Of a DNA stretch of 64,000 nucleotides, positions 1-8,022 are shown piece after piece; the stretch's first letter is position 1, and each line of letters starts with the position of its first letter. The notes under the pieces were generated by a model. It was given only the letters and a program-made list of their open reading frames with translations. It was not told the origin of the DNA and did not search any database. The stretch is from Bacillus sp. SJS (lineage in GTDB: Bacteria > Bacillota > Bacilli > Bacillales > Bacillaceae), in assembly GCF_000732485.2 (NCBI RefSeq), contig NZ_JAQV02000018.1, positions 1 through 64,000 of the forward strand, given 5' to 3'. The position numbers and the translations under genes were made by a program.

Positions 1-8
1 GTTTATAC

Positions 9-69
9 ATAAGGGCACCTCCGATAGTTATTGTGTGGTAACTTTAATTTTATCAGAAGGTGTCCTTAT
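9..69. repeat. imperfect inverted repeat at the window edge
   Basis: The arms at 9-26 (ATAAGGGCACCTCCGATA) and 51-69 are near-perfect reverse complements separated by 24 bases. There is no T-run, so a simple terminator is unlikely. It could be a fused pair of mobile-element ends or a hairpin belonging to a gene to the left. No transposase is visible. Confidence 0.45.
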
Positions 70-102
70 ATTCTTCATTAAAAAATGAACACTAAACATA
101 AA

Positions 103-145
103 AAGAGAGGCCGTCGCAAACTTAATTGCGACGGCCTCTCTTATT
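103..145. terminator. strong stem-loop terminator
   Basis: A 17 bp stem (AAGAGAGGCCGTCGCAA and its complement) with a 6-base loop. The flanking A and T runs are short, so it may work in both directions. It separates the left edge from the small gene at 208-387. Confidence 0.75.
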
Positions 146-207
146 TACTGAGATTTGTCCCAGCCTCTTTTTGTGTATAAGTTGATCGGAGCTGCAGATT
201 CCGAGTT

Positions 208-387
208 CTATGTATAAAGAATTTCAATATACGAAGAGATCAGCAGAATCGTAACAAGGACATTAATCATACGAAACACTCTCGTTTGACGGTCTTCAGG
301 AATCTCACGAACTAAACAAAGCCTGTTCGTTAAAGTGTTGATGTAAAACAGAATGAAGACAGCAAAGAAAATGAACAAGATGATCAC
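208..387 (-). CDS. small two-segment membrane protein, unknown
   Basis: I do not recognise this 59-residue protein. It starts with a hydrophobic stretch (MIILFIFFAVFILFYI), has a charged middle (REIPEDRQTRVFR), and ends with a second hydrophobic stretch, so two membrane segments joined by a short charged loop are likely. The GTG at 387 is chosen because AAAGGGGG lies 7 bases upstream; the longer reading frame from 429 would include that site. It lies alone on the minus strand, downstream of yhaJ and its terminator. Confidence 0.55.
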   Translation of the reverse strand: MIILFIFFAVFILFYINTLTNRLCLVREIPEDRQTRVFRMINVLVTILLISSYIEILYT

Positions 388-486
388 ATGAGATCCCCCT
401 TTCCTTACTGATACATATAAGATTACCAAATATTCGCTGAAAAAGATAGGAAAATGCCGGCACTCGCACGTGTTCTTCCAAAAGAA

Positions 487-521
487 AAGAAGGAACCGTT
501 ATTTGCGGGTTTCCTTCTTTA
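487..521 (-). terminator. terminator after yhaJ
   Basis: Read on the minus strand, AAGAAGGAAACC pairs with GGTTCCTTCTT and is followed by a T-rich run. It lies just past the stop codon of the yhaJ-like gene. Confidence 0.7.
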
Positions 522-523
522 TT

Positions 524-1066
524 TTACAGCTTGTTTTCTATTAATATCTCTAATGCATTTCGGTCCTCTTCAACAATGCATGTTCTTGGTGCAGCTATAA
601 CTTGTCGGGCGTATATTAAATCCGGAACACACCAGCCGATGTGGAGGGCTGCAGCCAGGCAGAAGTAGTGTACGTATTCCGGCATTAGGATGCTTGCCTG
701 AATACTCGCTGCCGTAAAAATAAGGAATGGAGAAAGCAGTGTGGCAAGCATGACTTGCTTAGTAATTCGGGCGCATGGCTTGAGCCGTACAATGGGAATC
801 ATTGCTGCATATTCCATTTTCATTTTTGGGATTTTGCCGCAAATCATTAGTGGAAGCGCATGGAGCAGTTTATGCAAAGGCAATATTAGAAATAAAATTG
901 CTGCCAGGTAAAGTATATGTCCTGCAGCAAGCTTCCGGCTGGGGTCTACCAGCGATAGAGGAAGGTATAGGACAATAAAAGCCGTAATTGATGCCATTAT
1001 AAAATATAGAAAGAGACGCTGAAACCCATAATCTTTTGATAGGTCGATGGTTTTCCAGCAGTTCAT
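524..1066 (-). CDS. yhaJ: DUF3267 membrane protein (YhaJ-like)
   Basis: A 180-residue membrane protein with about four hydrophobic segments (near residues 17-38, 48-68, 105-125 and 132-150). The HKLLHALP segment near residue 65 resembles the degenerate HExxH-like motif of DUF3267 proteins, a family with a zinc-metalloprotease-like core whose activity is unproven. Its place next to yhaI and scoC matches B. subtilis yhaJ, which is the main reason for the name. Molecular role is unknown. It is divergent from yhaI and ends at a clear terminator. Confidence 0.65.
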   Translation of the reverse strand: MNCWKTIDLSKDYGFQRLFLYFIMASITAFIVLYLPLSLVDPSRKLAAGHILYLAAILFLILPLHKLLHALPLMICGKIPKMKMEYAAMIPIVRLKPCARITKQVMLATLLSPFLIFTAASIQASILMPEYVHYFCLAAALHIGWCVPDLIYARQVIAAPRTCIVEEDRNALEILIENKL

Positions 1067-1234
1067 ATCCGATCACCGTCCCTTGAAAAATAAATCCTTA
1101 CCTACTGTACTTCCGGCTGAGATAAAAATCAATACGTTTGGAGAAATTGAGTGCAATATTATAAGAAAATCTTTTTCTGAGGAAGCTCTTCCGCTAAAAT
1201 ATGAGTATGTAAGAGAGAGAAAGAAGGGGTTTAC

Positions 1235-1573
1235 GTGGACTCGTTTGAAGAACGGCTGAACCGGATGGAATTTCAGGTTCGTCTTCTTGCCTCATTGATT
1301 AAAAAAAATGAGCATCCATTTATGTATATGGTTATAGAAAAACAGCTGTCTGAAAAGGAACATCAGCAGGTTATGGAATTATGTGATAAATTGGATCGGC
1401 TTTACCAAAAACAAAAAGCGCAGGGATTTGTCCGTTTTGAAGGACTCCTTACGCTTTTTGTTCAAGAGTTAAATGAGAAGCTGGAGGTGAAGGAAACCGC
1501 TCAAGCCCTCTTCAAACAGGGATTATTTTCGCAGTTGATGAGCGATTTCCTGAGTATGTTAAACGATTATTGA
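1235..1573 (+). CDS. yhaI: YhaI, DUF1878 family
   Basis: A 112-residue soluble, highly helical and charged protein of the DUF1878 family, function unknown. The GTG at 1235 follows GAAAGAAGGGG at a good distance. It lies head to tail against scoC, and the two genes overlap by 7 bases at their 3' ends, so transcription of one runs into the other. The position beside scoC is as in B. subtilis. Confidence 0.75.
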   Translation: MDSFEERLNRMEFQVRLLASLIKKNEHPFMYMVIEKQLSEKEHQQVMELCDKLDRLYQKQKAQGFVRFEGLLTLFVQELNEKLEVKETAQALFKQGLFSQLMSDFLSMLNDY

Positions 1574-2166
1574 TTAGCAGCAGCTTTAGGCTGCTCCTCT
1601 TCCGTAATTTTCTTCAAGCGTCCATTCTCTTCGCCGAATTCCTTTTCGATATTGCTGAAAGAGCGCTCAAAAATCTCCATAAAGTCATCACCGTAAATGT
1701 TTCGGATGATGGCCATCATTTCGATAATCTCCGGGAATTTCCCATACAGATTCTGCAGAGGCATGGCCCCTTTAAATACGGCATTTCGGGTAGGATCATA
1801 ATCCTCCATTAGCTGCAGAAGAATTCCCTCACCCTTAGGGGTCAGCTCGATGTACGTATTTCTTTTGTCATCCAGCTTTTTGGAGAATTCCAGATAGCCT
1901 CTTTCCTCAAGCTTTTTCGAAAAGTTGAAGGCAGTAGAGACATGCATCACTCCGAACTTAGCAATCTCCGAAATGGATGCTCCTTTCAGGTGGTAAGCAA
2001 TCCAAAGAATGTGGTGTTCGTTTATGTTCAAATCATAAGGCTTGATCCATTGCTGCCAGTCTTTCTCAATTGATTTCCACAAGGCTTTGCTTAACTGAGC
2101 GATTCTCTGGCTGAAGAGCAATGCCTCTTTTACCGTGTAATCCTTTTCATTTGTCTTCAAATTCAC
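1567..2166 (-). CDS. scoC: ScoC/Hpr transition-state regulator (MarR family)
   Basis: A 199-residue winged-helix regulator nearly identical over its core to B. subtilis Hpr, for example [20 protein letters not shown] near residue 30 and [20 protein letters not shown] near residue 72, which contains the recognition helix. In B. subtilis ScoC represses extracellular protease, peptide-transport and sporulation genes during growth. The C-terminal tail after about residue 170 is acidic and diverged. The start is preceded by TAGGTGAG. A role in repressing secreted proteases is inferred from the family. Confidence 0.95.
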   Translation of the reverse strand: MNLKTNEKDYTVKEALLFSQRIAQLSKALWKSIEKDWQQWIKPYDLNINEHHILWIAYHLKGASISEIAKFGVMHVSTAFNFSKKLEERGYLEFSKKLDDKRNTYIELTPKGEGILLQLMEDYDPTRNAVFKGAMPLQNLYGKFPEIIEMMAIIRNIYGDDFMEIFERSFSNIEKEFGEENGRLKKITEEEQPKAAANQ

Positions 2167-2292
2167 TCACCTACTTTTCCGCATTTCTAATATTCTCTAT
2201 TATCCCAAAAAAGTAAAGATTAATAAAGATGTAAATTAACAAAATTTTTAAAAAAATATTTTGAATCCAGTATTGTTATAAAAGAATACGGA

Positions 2293-2331
2293 AAAAAGGT
2301 GCTAAACCGACAAAGTTTGAGCACCTTTTTG
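2293..2331 (-). terminator. terminator after yhaH
   Basis: The stem AAAAAGGTGCT...AGCACCTTTTT, with a short inner stem AAAC/GTTT, lies between yhaH and the scoC promoter region. It ends in a T-run on both strands. Confidence 0.75.
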
Positions 2332-2361
2332 TTACAGATATTTCTTATATGGAAATATTCA

Positions 2362-2718
2362 TCAATTTTTAATTGTGTCTTCTAATTGTTTAATTTTTTC
2401 TTCAATGGCTTCAATTTCTTTTTGAAGATTCTCACGATGGGGCTCAATTTCTTCCTGGAATTCTTTTAAAGAGGTTTGAAGTTCTGTAGATACCTCTTTA
2501 ATAACGTCTGCACTTTCCTTAGCAGCCTGAACCACCTGCTCCTTTAGGGCAATGCTTTCTTCTTTTAGCTGATTGATCGTATCCAGCATGCGATCTTTGC
2601 TGTCTTTAATTTGTCCTCGTAAATCTCTGCCGGAAGATGGGGCTGAAAGCAAAGCTGCTGCGCCGCCAGCAACGGTTCCGGCTAGAAGTCCAAGTAGTAT
2701 GGATTTGGCTTTTGACAT
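2362..2718 (-). CDS. yhaH: YhaH, YtxH-type small stress protein
   Basis: 118 residues: an N-terminal glycine/alanine-rich hydrophobic segment (residues 5-25, ILLGLLAGTVAGGAAALL), then SAPSSGRDLR typical of YtxH/YhaH proteins, then a long charged coiled coil. Such proteins are small envelope-associated stress proteins of unknown biochemical role. A match to the sigma-B promoter consensus lies about 70-95 bases upstream, which fits stress induction. It is followed by its own terminator, so it is probably monocistronic. Confidence 0.85.
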   Translation of the reverse strand: MSKAKSILLGLLAGTVAGGAAALLSAPSSGRDLRGQIKDSKDRMLDTINQLKEESIALKEQVVQAAKESADVIKEVSTELQTSLKEFQEEIEPHRENLQKEIEAIEEKIKQLEDTIKN

Positions 2719-2789
2719 TAACTCATCACTCCCGTTCTCCGTTCTCTTAACACATTCAACATCATCATGAAGAAATCCTTCTTTACATG

Positions 2790-2814
2790 ATACCCGTCAT
2801 ACGGGGACTTAAAC
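2790..2814 (-). promoter_or_regulatory. sigma-B promoter of yhaH
   Basis: On the minus strand GTTTAA (2814-2809) is followed after exactly 13 bases by GGGTAT (2795-2790). This equals the sigma-B consensus GTTTAA-N12-15-GGGWAW. It points at yhaH with a leader of about 65 bases. Confidence 0.75.
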
Positions 2815-2914
2815 GAAAATTCTTTCAAAGAAGAAGGACAGAATTCACAGCCAAAATCAAACATGTCTCATAGCGCGGATTTTATGGCATATACATAAGC
2901 GTAAAAGGAGGAGA

Positions 2915-3109
2915 ATGGGATGTATGCTGGGGATACTATTCTACTTAATAAGTCTTGTTTTCTTATTGGTTTCTTTGCATTATATGAGGCAGGCGCAGCA
3001 GGCCGCTTCCTATCCGCCTAAATGGATACTCAAACAAAGGGCTATGATTATGGCTGGAGGAGCGGGGGTTACGCTGCTGGTTGGGATCATGCTGTCCTTG
3101 CTGCATTGA
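2915..3109 (+). CDS. small two-segment membrane protein, unknown
   Basis: A 64-residue protein with hydrophobic stretches at about residues 4-22 and 45-62 joined by a basic loop (MRQAQQAASYPPKWILKQR). I do not recognise a family. AAAGGAGGAG lies directly upstream; the ATG at 2915 is close to it, and the ATG at 2924 is an alternative start. It ends at a shared terminator with trpP. Confidence 0.5.
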   Translation: MGCMLGILFYLISLVFLLVSLHYMRQAQQAASYPPKWILKQRAMIMAGGAGVTLLVGIMLSLLH

Positions 3110-3115
3110 CATAAA

Positions 3116-3150
3116 GAAAGGGACTGGCCGCAGTGGGTCAGTCCCTTTTA
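3116..3150. terminator. shared terminator between the 2915 gene and trpP
   Basis: AAAGGGACTG(G)CC pairs with GGGTCAGTCCCTTTT. T-runs on both strands suit the convergent genes on either side. Confidence 0.75.
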
Positions 3151-3152
3151 AG

Positions 3153-3668
3153 TTAAGCTGAAATTGGCTTTGATCGTTTATGAATGGATGTAACAATCGG
3201 GTAAATCAAGCTGATTGCAATCGTATTGAGTGCTGTGGCTGGAAGAACCACTGTAATAAACAGAGCGGTAAATCCGCCAGGAAGCCCAACGATCAGCAGC
3301 GCGCTTCCAAGGAAAATAACTCCTGAAAGGATTGTTCCGGCTGCAGTAAGGATGGATACTGTTGCAAGTTTAGAAGCCAGTTTGCCAGCCACTGTCAGCA
3401 GCAGGAAGAATGCCAGTGCTGTAAGGGGCTTGTCAACGATGTTCGGCAGCTGTCCGCCTGGGAATCCAGTCGTCAAGGCTGATAATATACCCGTTAATAC
3501 TCCCAATAATAGTGTGTTTTTAAGGGTTGGAAAAAGGGCAATTCCCAAAAACATCATCGTCAGCATCATGTCCGGCTTCATTCCAAGGAATATAGGCGGG
3601 ATAATACTGTGCAAAGCAAGGCCAATGGCAACAAACAGCGACATTGTAACAAGTTCTCTCGTTTTCAT
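3153..3668 (-). CDS. trpP: TrpP tryptophan transporter
   Basis: A 171-residue integral membrane protein with about five hydrophobic helices, matching the tryptophan transporter TrpP (YhaG), an S-component-like protein. In B. subtilis its translation is repressed by TRAP when tryptophan is plentiful. The leader here has several GAG triplets around the ribosome site and the first codons (3656-3693), consistent with such control but irregularly spaced. A sigma-A promoter lies inside the end of serC. Located between yhaH and serC as in B. subtilis. Confidence 0.88.
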   Translation of the reverse strand: MKTRELVTMSLFVAIGLALHSIIPPIFLGMKPDMMLTMMFLGIALFPTLKNTLLLGVLTGILSALTTGFPGGQLPNIVDKPLTALAFFLLLTVAGKLASKLATVSILTAAGTILSGVIFLGSALLIVGLPGGFTALFITVVLPATALNTIAISLIYPIVTSIHKRSKPISA

Positions 3669-3748
3669 AACTCAACTCTCCTCTTCTTGGCTCAAAAGTA
3701 TGCTTTCCAATGGTGAACTATTTTCCCATTGCAAAAGCGGTTAAATAG

Positions 3749-3776
3749 ATTATAACAGGGGCCGCTCTTATTGAAA
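3749..3776 (-). promoter_or_regulatory. sigma-A promoter of trpP
   Basis: TTTCAA (3776-3771), a 16-base spacer, then TATAAT (3754-3749) on the minus strand. The -35 overlaps the end of serC, so trpP can be transcribed separately. Confidence 0.6.
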
Positions 3777-4871
3777 AGTAAAAGAACGGGCAGGATGATT
3801 TTTCCTGTAGCTGTTCATAAATTCGGCCAGCTTTTCACATGCTTCATAGGGGACTGCATTATAGATGGAGGCGCGGCAGCCTCCGATACTGCGGTGTCCG
3901 TTCAAACCGATAAATCCATGCTCGGAAGCTTTTGCAAGAAAATCCTTTTCGAGATCCTGATCAGGAAGAGTAAAGGTCACGTTCATATAGCTCTCGCTTC
4001 CATTAAGGGCATGCCCTCTGTAAAAGCCTTCGCTGCTCTCAATTGAATCATAAAGAAGAGCTGATTTTTCCTTGTTCTTCCTTTCGAGGCCTGCGGTGCC
4101 GCCTTGTTCCTCTGCCCATTCCAATACAAGTCCGAGCATATAAATCGCAAAAGTCGGCGGTGTATTATAAAGAGAATCAGCGGAAGCGTGAGTGTTGTAA
4201 TCCAGAAATTTAGACAGGCTGTTTGTGCTCTGGCTTAGCCACTGTTTATTCGCGATGATGACGGTCACTCCAGAAGGACCGAGATTTTTTTGAGCACCGG
4301 CGTAGATGAGACCGAACTTCCCTGTATCCACTGGACGGGACAGAATATCACTCGACATATCCGCAACAAGAGGAACGTTTGTGTCAGGGAACTCATGCCA
4401 CTGCGTTCCATAGATGGTGTTGTTGGATGTAATGTGAAGGTAGGCAAGATCTTTCTCATCACCCCATTCAGAACGGGAAGGAATGGAACGGTACAAACTT
4501 TCTTTTGAAGAAGCGATTACTATTGTCTTGCCTATCTTTTCGGCTTCTTTCAATGCTTTCTCCGACCATGAACCAGTCAATATGTAGCCCGCGGTTTCAT
4601 TCTTTTTTAGAAAATTAATCGGAACCATTGAAAATTGAAGACTTGCTCCCCCTTGGAGGAACAGGATCTCATGTGTATCCGGAACATTCATCAGGTTTTT
4701 TAAACGTGCTTTCGCCCCGCTATGGACTGCATCATAATGCTTGCCTCTGTGACTCATTTCCATGATTGACATACCGGTGCCCTGGTAATTAACGAATTCC
4801 TTTTGTGCTTTTTCAAGTACTGGCAGCGGCAAGGCAGCAGGACCTGCGCTGAAATTCAAAGCTCTCACCAT
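3768..4871 (-). CDS. serC: phosphoserine aminotransferase SerC
   Basis: A 367-residue PLP-dependent class V aminotransferase that converts 3-phosphohydroxypyruvate and glutamate to phosphoserine in serine synthesis. NFSAGPAALP near the N terminus is the family signature, and GAQKNLGPSG near residue 193 holds the PLP lysine. GHRSIGGCRASIYNA near the C terminus is the conserved substrate-binding region. AGGGGG precedes the ATG. It is flanked by trpP and hit as in B. subtilis, where the gene was formerly yhaF. Confidence 0.95.
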   Translation of the reverse strand: MVRALNFSAGPAALPLPVLEKAQKEFVNYQGTGMSIMEMSHRGKHYDAVHSGAKARLKNLMNVPDTHEILFLQGGASLQFSMVPINFLKKNETAGYILTGSWSEKALKEAEKIGKTIVIASSKESLYRSIPSRSEWGDEKDLAYLHITSNNTIYGTQWHEFPDTNVPLVADMSSDILSRPVDTGKFGLIYAGAQKNLGPSGVTVIIANKQWLSQSTNSLSKFLDYNTHASADSLYNTPPTFAIYMLGLVLEWAEEQGGTAGLERKNKEKSALLYDSIESSEGFYRGHALNGSESYMNVTFTLPDQDLEKDFLAKASEHGFIGLNGHRSIGGCRASIYNAVPYEACEKLAEFMNSYRKNHPARSFTFQ

Positions 4872-4978
4872 TTGTATAGCCCCCTAAAGCGTTAATTGAA
4901 TAAATTAGTTTTATGGTATCACAAATAACTGAGAGTTTTGAATATTAATTGTTTTTTGTGCTTTGCGAAGACAGCAAA

Positions 4979-5003
4979 AAACAGCCCAATGAAGAGCTGT
5001 TCT
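4979..5003 (-). terminator. terminator after hit
   Basis: On the minus strand AACAGCTC-TTCATT-GGGCTGTT is followed by TTTT, 10-30 bases past the hit stop codon. Confidence 0.75.
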
Positions 5004-5012
5004 ATAAATAAC

Positions 5013-5435
5013 TTATACGTTTATTCCATCACGAATTTGTGATGCGATTTCCTGAAGTTTTTCTGGAGTGTAGTCATTCGTATGAGTTTTCCATACTGCC
5101 CCAAACCCATCTCCTTTTCCATAGCGCGGGAGGATGTGCATGTGATAGTGAAAGACGGACTGTCCAGCAGCTTCACCGTTATTGTTAAGCAAATTTAATC
5201 CTTCAGGCTGAAATTGTTCTTTAATGGAGCGTGTAATAGCAGGGATTGCTTCAAAGAAATGACGAGAAATTTCAGGTGTCATTTCATAAATGTTTTCTTT
5301 ATGTATTTTAGGAACAACAAGAGTGTGACCTTTCGTCACCTGGCTGATATCCAGAAAAGCAAGAACATGTTCATTTTCAAAAACTTTCGCTCCGGGAATT
5401 TCTCCGTTAATAATTTTGCAGAATATACAGCTCAT
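5013..5435 (-). CDS. hit: HIT family protein Hit
   Basis: A 140-residue histidine-triad nucleotide-binding or hydrolase protein. The catalytic triad HYHMHILPR is near residue 97, and the N-terminal CIFCKIINGEIPG is typical of bacterial Hit proteins, with zinc-type cysteines at residues 3 and 6. Members cleave nucleoside phosphoramidates; the cellular role in Bacillus is unclear. GGAAGGAATGATTCG precedes the ATG. It is divergent from ecsA, as in B. subtilis. Confidence 0.93.
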   Translation of the reverse strand: MSCIFCKIINGEIPGAKVFENEHVLAFLDISQVTKGHTLVVPKIHKENIYEMTPEISRHFFEAIPAITRSIKEQFQPEGLNLLNNNGEAAGQSVFHYHMHILPRYGKGDGFGAVWKTHTNDYTPEKLQEIASQIRDGINV

Positions 5436-5555
5436 CGAATCATTCCTTCCATAGGACTTGTTTAAGGGTAGTTTATCATAATGGAAAGACAGAGTGAAAC
5501 TTCAGCGGGGTGTTTATCGTATATGAACAGAGCAGTGAAATAGGAGAGGAAGATT

Positions 5556-5633
5556 ACGCTGATTAAACCATTGGATGTCAAAAAGGCAAACATGATGGCC
5601 GAAGAAATTCTCCCTGTGCAGCACCTGGCTTGA
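5556..5633 (+). pseudogene. truncated N-terminal remnant, GNAT-like
   Basis: After AGGAGAGGAAGATT the frame reads ACG-CTG-ATT and gives LIKPLDVKKANMMAEEILPV, then QHLA and a stop at 5631. This resembles the first 25 residues of Bacillus GNAT acetyltransferases. The usual ATG seems to have become ACG, and the rest of the gene is missing. The identification rests on a short stretch. Confidence 0.3.
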
Positions 5634-5660
5634 GGATGATAAAACGTTGCACAATAGGAA

Positions 5661-5693
5661 AAGCAGGGCCAAGCCGATCAGCTAGCCCTGCTT
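5661..5693 (-). terminator. stem-loop in the hit-ecsA interval
   Basis: AAGCAGGGC (5661-5669) pairs with GCCCTGCTT (5685-5693). On the minus strand it is followed by TTTTCC. It faces transcription coming from the repeat region at 5733-5905. Confidence 0.55.
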
Positions 5694-5732
5694 AAAGAAG
5701 AAGGGAAGGACTCATTTATAACGGTAACATGT

Positions 5733-5905
5733 CTTCGACAAACACCTCATTTACAGAAGTGACTGGCTTAAATTCGTTTCAATCAGAAATCTGGCCTTTA
5801 ACAAACACCTCATTTTTAAGCGATGTGCTCGCGGATAAAATCCATGACTTTCCCTCTGGTGAAGTTTTAAGCAAATGCGTCTTTGACAAACACCTCATTC
5901 GCAAA
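5733..5905 (-). repeat. three copies of a short block (ACAAACACCTCATT)
   Basis: The 14-base core occurs near 5738, 5800 and 5886 with imperfect flanks. On the minus strand each copy reads as NEVFV followed by K or E, then D or G, a few residues and a stop codon. No start codon with a ribosome site belongs to them, so this looks like a degenerate intergenic repeat and not genes. Confidence 0.55.
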
Positions 5906-6063
5906 AGTAAATGAACTTCCTTCTTCCTTAACTAGAATGTGCAGTTATCCTAATGGTTATGCTTGGATTATTTTAGCAATTAGATGCGCGGCAGCAAGAC
6001 ATGAGTCCTTCTGTTTTGATATGATGGGAACATAAAGTCTTATATATAGAAAGGAATAACGAG

Positions 6064-6813
6064 ATGACACTTTTGCATGTAGATGGCGTAACGGGGGGAT
6101 ATACCCGAATCCCAGTTTTAAAGGATGTTTCGTTTACCTTGGAAAAAGGCCAGATCGTCGGACTGATCGGCTTAAACGGAGCTGGAAAGAGTACAGCAAT
6201 CAAGCACATAATCGGATTCATGGAGCCCAGGAAAGGCAAAATTTCCATTAATGGGCAAACATTTGATGAAAATCATGAAGCCTATAGGCAGCAATTTACA
6301 TTTATCCCTGAAACGCCGATTCTTTATGAAGAAATGACGCTGCATGAGCACCTTGAACTCACGGCGATGGCATACGGTCTTTCTAAAACGGAATTTGATG
6401 CAAGACTCACGCCGCTAATCAAAGAATTCAGGATGGAAAAAAGGCTGAAATGGTTTCCGGCTCACTTTTCAAAAGGAATGAAGCAGAAGGTAATGATCAT
6501 GTGTGCCTTCCTGGTGGAGCCTGAGCTCTATATAATCGACGAGCCGTTTGTTGGTCTGGACCCGCTCGCAATCAATTCATTGCTTGAGCAGATGAACACG
6601 GCTAAAAAAAGGGGAGCGGGCATCCTCATGTCCACACATATTTTGGCAACAGCAGAACGATACTGTGATGCCTTTATTATTTTACATAACGGAGAAGTCC
6701 GTGCAAAAGGGACGCTTAGTGATTTGCAGAGAGAGTTTGGAATGACCGGAGCCAATCTTGATGACTTATACATTGAGCTGACAAAGGAAGAAGAATATGA
6801 AGAACGTTCTTGA
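6064..6813 (+). CDS. ecsA: EcsA, ABC transporter ATP-binding subunit
   Basis: A 249-residue ABC ATPase with Walker A GLNGAGKST near residue 37, a variant signature FSKGMKQKVM near residue 138, Walker B LYIIDEPFVGLDP near residue 157 and switch histidine STHIL near residue 190. EcsA energises the EcsB membrane subunit. In B. subtilis ecs mutants have defects in protein secretion, sporulation and competence, linked to intramembrane protease function. It is the first gene of ecsABC and is preceded by AGAAAGGA. Confidence 0.95.
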   Translation: MTLLHVDGVTGGYTRIPVLKDVSFTLEKGQIVGLIGLNGAGKSTAIKHIIGFMEPRKGKISINGQTFDENHEAYRQQFTFIPETPILYEEMTLHEHLELTAMAYGLSKTEFDARLTPLIKEFRMEKRLKWFPAHFSKGMKQKVMIMCAFLVEPELYIIDEPFVGLDPLAINSLLEQMNTAKKRGAGILMSTHILATAERYCDAFIILHNGEVRAKGTLSDLQREFGMTGANLDDLYIELTKEEEYEERS

Positions 6814-8017
6814 CCTTTGGGGTGCCCGTCTTGAGGAGCACATTAAAGAAATCCGCTCTTATCTAAAATACATGCTGAATGACCATCTGCTCATTGTTAT
6901 GATATTCCTTCTCGCTGGGGGCGCATTAGGCTACCAATCATGGCTGAAGCAGCTTCCTGATGATTTTCCTGCCGAGATCATCATCTCGATTGTATTCGGG
7001 GCATTGCTAATTTTCTCAAGCGTGAGAACACTGTTTAAGGAAGCAGATCTTGTCTTCCTGCTGCCGCTTGAAAAGGAAATGGAGAAATATTTAAAGAAGG
7101 CAAAGCAGTTCAGTTATTTTCAGTCACTGCTGCCGCTGATCATTGTGTATCTTCTGCTTGGTCCGCTTTATCTGGCAGTATCGAATGATGGAATGGTTTA
7201 TATGTACACAGGGATTTTGCTCCTCATCCTGAATTATGTGAATATGGAATGTGATTGGTATGTTTATTTTTCCCAAGAGAATTCGTCCGCTCTATGGGAT
7301 CGTGCGGTGCGGTTTGCATTGAATACGGTGCTGCTGTTTTTTGCGCTCTCTCAGATGCCTGTTTATGCATTGATTGTAGCTGTGCTGATTGCTCTGTTTG
7401 TGCTCTATTTTAAACGGATTTCAAAAGGGAAAGGTCTGAAATGGGATCGCCTCATCCGTTCTGAAAACCGTAAAAAGCAATCATTCTACAGGCTTGCCAA
7501 TCTTTTCACAGATGTGCCGAAGCTGAAAAAAGAGGCGCACAGGAGAGCGTACCTGGATTGGATATTGAATACTATTCGCTATGGAAAAGAACATGTCTAT
7601 ATGTACATGTTTGCCAGAGCTTTTATTAGGGGCACCGACTATCTCGGAATCTTTTTCAGGCTGACGGTTATATCCGGTCTTATTTTGGGCTTTGTGGAAA
7701 TGAGTGTAACCGGTGCGGTTCTTCTAACGGCTGGAACGATCTTTTTAACAGGCGTTCAGCTGATTGTGCTCGTTCGGCATTTTGATATGCTTTCCGTGCC
7801 GGACCTATATCCTGTAGCTGAAGAAAGCAAAAGTAAAAGCTTTCTTGCTTTGCTGAGGAATATCCTGTTTGTTCAGGGGCTGATTCTGGGAGCCGTTCTT
7901 TTAATGAAAATGGAATGGATTGAGGGAGCAGCCGCTATTGGTGGGGGCATCGTTTTCGTCTTAATTTTCGTAAACGCTTATGCAAGGAAACGAATGGATA
8001 AGATGTACAGGGGGTAA
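6797..8017 (+). CDS. ecsB: EcsB, ABC transporter membrane subunit
   Basis: A 406-residue membrane protein with several hydrophobic segments (near residues 32-50, 57-75, 112-150, 172-205, 278-325 and 350-395). It matches the EcsB family. The start overlaps the end of ecsA by 17 bases, and the ribosome site AAAGGAAGAAG lies inside ecsA, so translation is probably coupled. It should form the transmembrane part of the Ecs exporter; the substrate is not known. Confidence 0.93.
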   Translation: MKNVLDLWGARLEEHIKEIRSYLKYMLNDHLLIVMIFLLAGGALGYQSWLKQLPDDFPAEIIISIVFGALLIFSSVRTLFKEADLVFLLPLEKEMEKYLKKAKQFSYFQSLLPLIIVYLLLGPLYLAVSNDGMVYMYTGILLLILNYVNMECDWYVYFSQENSSALWDRAVRFALNTVLLFFALSQMPVYALIVAVLIALFVLYFKRISKGKGLKWDRLIRSENRKKQSFYRLANLFTDVPKLKKEAHRRAYLDWILNTIRYGKEHVYMYMFARAFIRGTDYLGIFFRLTVISGLILGFVEMSVTGAVLLTAGTIFLTGVQLIVLVRHFDMLSVPDLYPVAEESKSKSFLALLRNILFVQGLILGAVLLMKMEWIEGAAAIGGGIVFVLIFVNAYARKRMDKMYRG

Positions 8018-8022
8018 CAGCC

